9,324 nt of DNA from Chitinophagaceae bacterium (GTDB taxonomy: Bacteria > Bacteroidota > Bacteroidia > Chitinophagales > UBA10324). The stretch is taken from the NCBI GenBank assembly GCA_023251195.1, contig JAHEZG010000142.1, positions 1 through 9,324 on the forward strand. The letters are read 5' to 3'. Made by a program: the position numbers and the translations under genes. Shown here piece by piece: positions 6,776-9,324 of the stretch (position 1 is the stretch's first letter; each line of letters begins with the position of its first letter). Below the pieces are notes generated by a model. That model was given only the letters and a program-made list of their open reading frames with translations, was not told where the DNA came from and ran no database searches.

Positions 6776-7345
6776 TTATTTCACAGTGATAAAATCCTGA
6801 ACTTCCTGTGTTGCTTCTTCCAACGCCACATATAAATCATCATTAACAATGGTGCGGTCAAAATATTCTTCAAACTCCAATTCATAATGTGCCTTTTTTA
6901 TCCGTTCCTCAATCTTTGATAATTCATCAGTTGCACGATTTCTTAATCGCTGATCCAGTATTTCGGTTGATGGGGGTTTTATAAAAAGTGAGAGCGCGCT
7001 TTCTCCGAAATTTTTCTTCAGTGTAATGGCTCCTTTCACATCCACATCAAAAACAACAATTAAATCTTCTTTCCATAACCTTTTTACTTCTTCCATTAAT
7101 GTTCCATAAAAAGTCTGGTGGTATACTTCTTCGTATTCAACAAACTCTTTATTCATTACCCGCTGATTGAATTCTTCAACTGAAATAAAATAATAATCTA
7201 TCCCGTCAATTTCTCCTGAGCGAGGCGCTCGGGTAGTTGCAGAAACCGAAAATGCCAGTTGCGGAAAGCGCGACAACAAATGTTTTACGATGGTTGTTTT
7301 TCCTGCACCCGATGGAGCTGTAACAATTATTACTTTAGGCAGCAT
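6776..7345 (-). CDS. gmk: Guanylate kinase
   Basis: This cytoplasmic essential enzyme phosphorylates GMP to GDP with ATP. The P-loop is APSGAGKTT (10-18, Lys16), with Ala where many homologues have Gly. The GMP-binding region has SATTRAPRSGEIDGIDYYF (35-53), with Arg39 and Arg42, then EFVEYEEVYHQTFYGT (67-82) with the Tyr/Glu residues that hold guanine and phosphate. VVFDVDVKGA (97-106) is the Walker-B-like strand. The lid and C-terminal arginines lie in RLRNRATD (133-140) and KIEERIKKAHYE (144-155), and IVNDD (166-170) closes the domain. The length of 189 residues is typical. The ATG at 7345 lies two codons before the first beta strand, so it is well placed. A TATTTTCG box ends only 5 nt before the ATG. 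The lipoprotein gene ends 29 bp upstream, so read-through from it is also possible. Confidence 0.98.
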   Translation of the reverse strand: MLPKVIIVTAPSGAGKTTIVKHLLSRFPQLAFSVSATTRAPRSGEIDGIDYYFISVEEFNQRVMNKEFVEYEEVYHQTFYGTLMEEVKRLWKEDLIVVFDVDVKGAITLKKNFGESALSLFIKPPSTEILDQRLRNRATDELSKIEERIKKAHYELEFEEYFDRTIVNDDLYVALEEATQEVQDFITVK

Positions 7346-7350
7346 GCGGG

Positions 7351-7358
7351 CGAAAATA
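7351..7358 (-). promoter_or_regulatory. Possible -7 box of gmk (TATTTTCG)
   Basis: The minus strand reads TATTTTCG and ends 5 nt (CCCGC) before the ATG of gmk. Initiation from it would give a leaderless message. A TTG lies 24 nt upstream of the box, slightly too far for a normal -33. Confidence 0.3.
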
Positions 7359-7374
7359 GAAAATGTGAGAAAGA

Positions 7375-7752
7375 TTAATAGTCAATCTCTTCATACGAAA
7401 CACTTTTATCAGGAGTGGCGGTTTCAGATTTATTGGTTCCGTAAGACGGATGCGATGCCAATATAAAGTAGTAATCATCGGGCAATGCGTTGAATGAAAC
7501 TTTTCCGCTGTCGTTTACTGTTTTGCTGAATTTTACATTTTGATTTTGTGTGCGATCAATATCGCTCAGAAATAAATAAACTGTTACACCACTTAACGGA
7601 TGCAAAATATGGCTGGTGTTTTGGCGCAGCACTGTTATTTGTAATGATGCACTGTGAATGGGTGTAATGATTTCGTTTTTGTTATCGCCTTTGCAGGAAA
7701 TGAAAAAGGTATAAATGAGAAATGATAAGGAATAAATAATGTTGCGATTCAT
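7375..7752 (-). CDS. Small lipoprotein with a transthyretin/Cna-B-like beta domain (unrecognised family)
   Basis: This is an exported lipoprotein of unknown function. From the chosen ATG at 7752 the protein has 125 residues: a short basic n-region (MNRN), a hydrophobic stretch and the lipobox FISC with Cys20, followed by a polar linker rich in Lys, Asp and Asn. The mature part looks like one beta sandwich: LQITVLRQ, then PLSGVTVYLFLS, a middle TVNDSGKVSFNALPDDYYFILAS, and a Ser/Thr-rich tail. The pattern 'variable gloss, DSGKVSFxxLP, YYF' resembles carboxypeptidase-regulatory-like/Cna-B domains. This is inference from pattern only. A longer start at 7770 would add MFYFRN, but that segment contains the promoter-like TATTTTCG box and weakens the signal peptide, so I prefer 7752. 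The gene lies 29 bp upstream of gmk and 76 bp downstream of the next exported gene. Confidence 0.75.
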   Translation of the reverse strand: MNRNIIYSLSFLIYTFFISCKGDNKNEIITPIHSASLQITVLRQNTSHILHPLSGVTVYLFLSDIDRTQNQNVKFSKTVNDSGKVSFNALPDDYYFILASHPSYGTNKSETATPDKSVSYEEIDY

Positions 7753-7756
7753 ATTG

Positions 7757-7764
7757 CGAAAATA
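7757..7764 (-). promoter_or_regulatory. Possible -7 box of the small lipoprotein gene (TATTTTCG)
   Basis: The minus strand reads TATTTTCG and ends 4 nt (CAAT) before the ATG at 7752. If transcription starts here, the upstream ATG at 7770 is not in the mRNA. This is part of the reason for choosing 7752 as the start. Confidence 0.3.
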
Positions 7765-7828
7765 AAACACAATGCTAATACCAATGTATTCAAATCCATT
7801 GTATGCCTGCTACTAAAATAATTTAAGT

Positions 7829-8296
7829 TCAATAATGAACCTGTCCATTAAATTCATATGTTGACTGAACAACAATTGAACAATCATCCCAAGGTATCAC
7901 TATACAATAAGGATACAGAATATTTAATTTAAATGATATATTATTTCCAGAACTAACTTCATTGATTCTTATTACATTTTCTCCCTTGACAATTGAAATT
8001 GTGAAATATTGCTTATCAAAGCGCTTTGTTGAATCAGAATAAAGTACTCCTGAGAATAGTAAGCTATCATTAAAATAAATTTTATAATCACCATTTAAAT
8101 ATTCACGAAAATGAAGCTCCACTTTTTTATAAGTTAATGTTTTAACTGTAAGATGATTGCTGGGTAAATAACTTGTATCTATATCATAAATCAATTTGGA
8201 ATTTGGACAAATTCGTTGAGCAACCAAATTCTGCTGACAAATTAATAAGACTATTAAAATGAAAGTCTGCTTCATATAGTTTTTCGACATCGTCAT
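7829..8296 (-). CDS. AT-rich secreted protein of unknown family
   Basis: I do not recognise this 155-residue protein. It has a Sec signal peptide (hydrophobic core TFILIVLLIC, residues 11-20) with probable cleavage between Ala26 and Gln27. No lipobox is present. The mature part alternates polar and hydrophobic residues as in an all-beta protein (for example VELHFREY 59-66, YKIYFND 71-77, YFTISIVKGENVIRINE 97-113) and has three cysteines (30, 131, 139), which could form one disulfide. The segment at 67-85, with INEVSSGNN later, resembles ligand-binding beta domains, but no function can be assigned. The ATG at 8296 is preferred because an SD-like AAGGA lies 7 nt upstream, which is unusual in this window. 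Met3 and Met8 (8275) remain possible. GC in lines 7861-8280 is about 27%, against roughly 37-48% in sampled lines of glyS. This suggests separate acquisition. It follows glyS by 13 bp. Confidence 0.72.
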   Translation of the reverse strand: MTMSKNYMKQTFILIVLLICQQNLVAQRICPNSKLIYDIDTSYLPSNHLTVKTLTYKKVELHFREYLNGDYKIYFNDSLLFSGVLYSDSTKRFDKQYFTISIVKGENVIRINEVSSGNNISFKLNILYPYCIVIPWDDCSIVVQSTYEFNGQVHY

Positions 8297-8303
8297 TATT
8301 ATT

Positions 8304-8308
8304 TCCTT
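8304..8308 (-). promoter_or_regulatory. SD-like AAGGA before the secreted-protein gene
   Basis: The minus strand reads AAGGA, 7 nt before the ATG at 8296 and just after the glyS stop. It is the clearest SD-like match to a gene start in the window. It supports the longer start of this gene and possible re-initiation after glyS. Confidence 0.4.
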
Positions 8309-8309
8309 A

Positions 8310-9324
8310 TCACAACTTCTCCAACACCAAATTCATATTCACTTTCTCGTCCACAATTTTCAAAACATCAAGAACTGCAATTCTTTCCTGCTGCATGGAG
8401 TCGCGCTCGCGTAGTGTAACAGTATTGTCCTGCAAAGTCTGGTGATCAACCGTGATACAATATGGAGTTCCGATGGCATCGTGACGGCGATAGCGTTTAC
8501 CGATTGTGTCTTTTTCTTCGTAATGACAGAGGTGCGATGATTTCAGTTGATTGAAAATTTCCATTCCCTTTTCAGGCAATCCATCTTTATTCAGCAATGG
8601 AAGCACAGCAACTTTAACCGGCGCAAGAGCAGGTGGCAAACTCAAAACAGTGCGCTCGCTTCCGTCTTCTAATTTTTCTGTTTTCAATGATGAAGAAAAA
8701 ACAGCTAAGAACATTCTGTCTAATCCAATACTTGTTTCAATCACATACGGAACATAACTCTCGTTCAGTTCTGGATCGAAGTACTGCAATTTTTTTCCAC
8801 TGAATTTTTCGTGGCTGCTTAAATCGAAATCGCTGCGTGAGTGAATGCCTTCTAATTCTTTAAATCCAAATGGAAATTCAAATTCAATATCGCAAGCTGC
8901 TTTTGCATAGTGTGCTAATTTCAAATGATCGTGAAAGCGATATTTTTTTTCGGAGATGCCGAGTGCGCGGTGCCATTTTATCCGTTGCTCTTTCCAGTAA
9001 TTGTACCACTGCACTTCGCTGCCGGGGCGAATGAAAAATTGCATTTCCATTTGTTCGAACTCGCGCATACGAAAAATAAATTGCCGCGCTACAATTTCAT
9101 TACGAAATGCTTTTCCGGTTTGTGCAATGCCGAATGGAATTTTCATTCTGCCGGTTTTCTGCACATTTAAAAAATTCACAAAAATTCCCTGCGCAGTTTC
9201 AGGTCGCAGATAAATAGTGTTCGCTTCTTCGCTTACCGAACCAATTGAAGTGCTGAACATTAAATTGAACTGGCGCACATCGGTCCAGTTGCGGGTGCCG
9301 CTTACAGGGCAAACAATTTCCAGA
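8310..9324 (-). CDS. glyS: Glycyl-tRNA synthetase, single-chain class II type (partial, N-terminus off right edge)
   Basis: This enzyme charges tRNA-Gly with glycine using ATP and works as a homodimer of the single-chain type, not the alpha2beta2 type. The frame stays open to the window edge. The first visible complete codons read LEIVCPVSGTRNWTDVRQF, so the GTG at 9278 is internal, not the start. Next come YLRPETAQGIFVNF and class II motif 2, GIAQTGKAFRNEI (around 9128-9095), with REFEQMEMQFFI. Motif 3, ETSIGLDRMFLAVF (around 8738-8697), contains the adenylate-binding Arg. The anticodon-binding domain begins at LPPALAPVKVAVLPL (around 8636) and runs to the C-terminus, with KRYRRHDAIGTPYCITVD. 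About 337 residues are visible, and the intact family is about 460-520. The stop is TGA followed in frame by TAA. The downstream exported gene starts 13 bp after the stop. Confidence 0.97.
   Translation of the reverse strand, partial: LEIVCPVSGTRNWTDVRQFNLMFSTSIGSVSEEANTIYLRPETAQGIFVNFLNVQKTGRMKIPFGIAQTGKAFRNEIVARQFIFRMREFEQMEMQFFIRPGSEVQWYNYWKEQRIKWHRALGISEKKYRFHDHLKLAHYAKAACDIEFEFPFGFKELEGIHSRSDFDLSSHEKFSGKKLQYFDPELNESYVPYVIETSIGLDRMFLAVFSSSLKTEKLEDGSERTVLSLPPALAPVKVAVLPLLNKDGLPEKGMEIFNQLKSSHLCHYEEKDTIGKRYRRHDAIGTPYCITVDHQTLQDNTVTLRERDSMQQERIAVLDVLKIVDEKVNMNLVLEKL

Noticed and set aside
8551..9213. Plus-strand open frames opposite glyS
   Set aside because: They are antisense to conserved synthetase motifs, and two of them overlap each other in different frames.
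9276..9278. GTG as the start of glyS
   Set aside because: The frame stays open upstream to the window edge and encodes conserved synthetase sequence (GTRNWTDVRQF), so this codon is internal.
1..9324. CRISPR array, tRNA, rRNA, insertion sequence, toxin-antitoxin or phage-defence genes
   Set aside because: No regularly spaced repeats, RNA gene signatures, transposase motifs or defence-type domains are visible on either strand.

Overview
The window comes from an AT-rich bacterium, most likely a member of the Bacteroidota. The evidence is the single-chain class II glycyl-tRNA synthetase, the short Wza-type lipoprotein with a C-terminal hydrophobic helix, the near absence of Shine-Dalgarno sequences, and several start-proximal elements resembling the Bacteroidota -7 box TAnnTTTG. 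Order, genus and species cannot be read from this sequence. The window contains ten genes, two of them cut by its edges. I see no rRNA, tRNA, CRISPR array, insertion sequence or recognisable riboswitch.

Left part (1-3508, all minus strand): a surface-polysaccharide operon read right to left. It runs from a family 4 glycosyltransferase, to a Wza-type outer-membrane export lipoprotein that appears to start with TTG, to the N-terminal 505 residues of a Wzz/Wzc-type chain-length protein that continues off the left edge. The last two genes overlap by one base (TAATG). The glycosyltransferase would add a sugar to a lipid-linked repeat unit. The other two would form the inner-membrane/periplasmic and outer-membrane parts of the export route.

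Middle (3509-5216): a 325-bp AT-rich divergent intergenic region full of short palindromes separates this operon from a plus-strand multi-pass membrane protein of 460 residues. That protein has GT-C/polymerase-like features and is the best candidate in view for the missing polymerase or a membrane glycosyltransferase. Its 3' end meets metF tail to tail, 8 bp apart.

Right part (5225-9324, all minus strand): housekeeping genes metF, apaG, gmk and glyS (cut by the right edge). Two small exported proteins sit between glyS and gmk: a transthyretin/Cna-B-like lipoprotein and an unrecognised, very AT-rich secreted protein. A 19-base palindrome-like repeat of a kind I recall from many genomes lies between apaG and metF.

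I find no clearly new biological system. The most interesting signals are the recurrent TAnnTT(T/C)G boxes, some close enough to the start codon to suggest leaderless mRNAs; the perfect inverted repeats abutting three start codons; the uncharacterised polytopic protein; and the AT-rich exported gene behind glyS.
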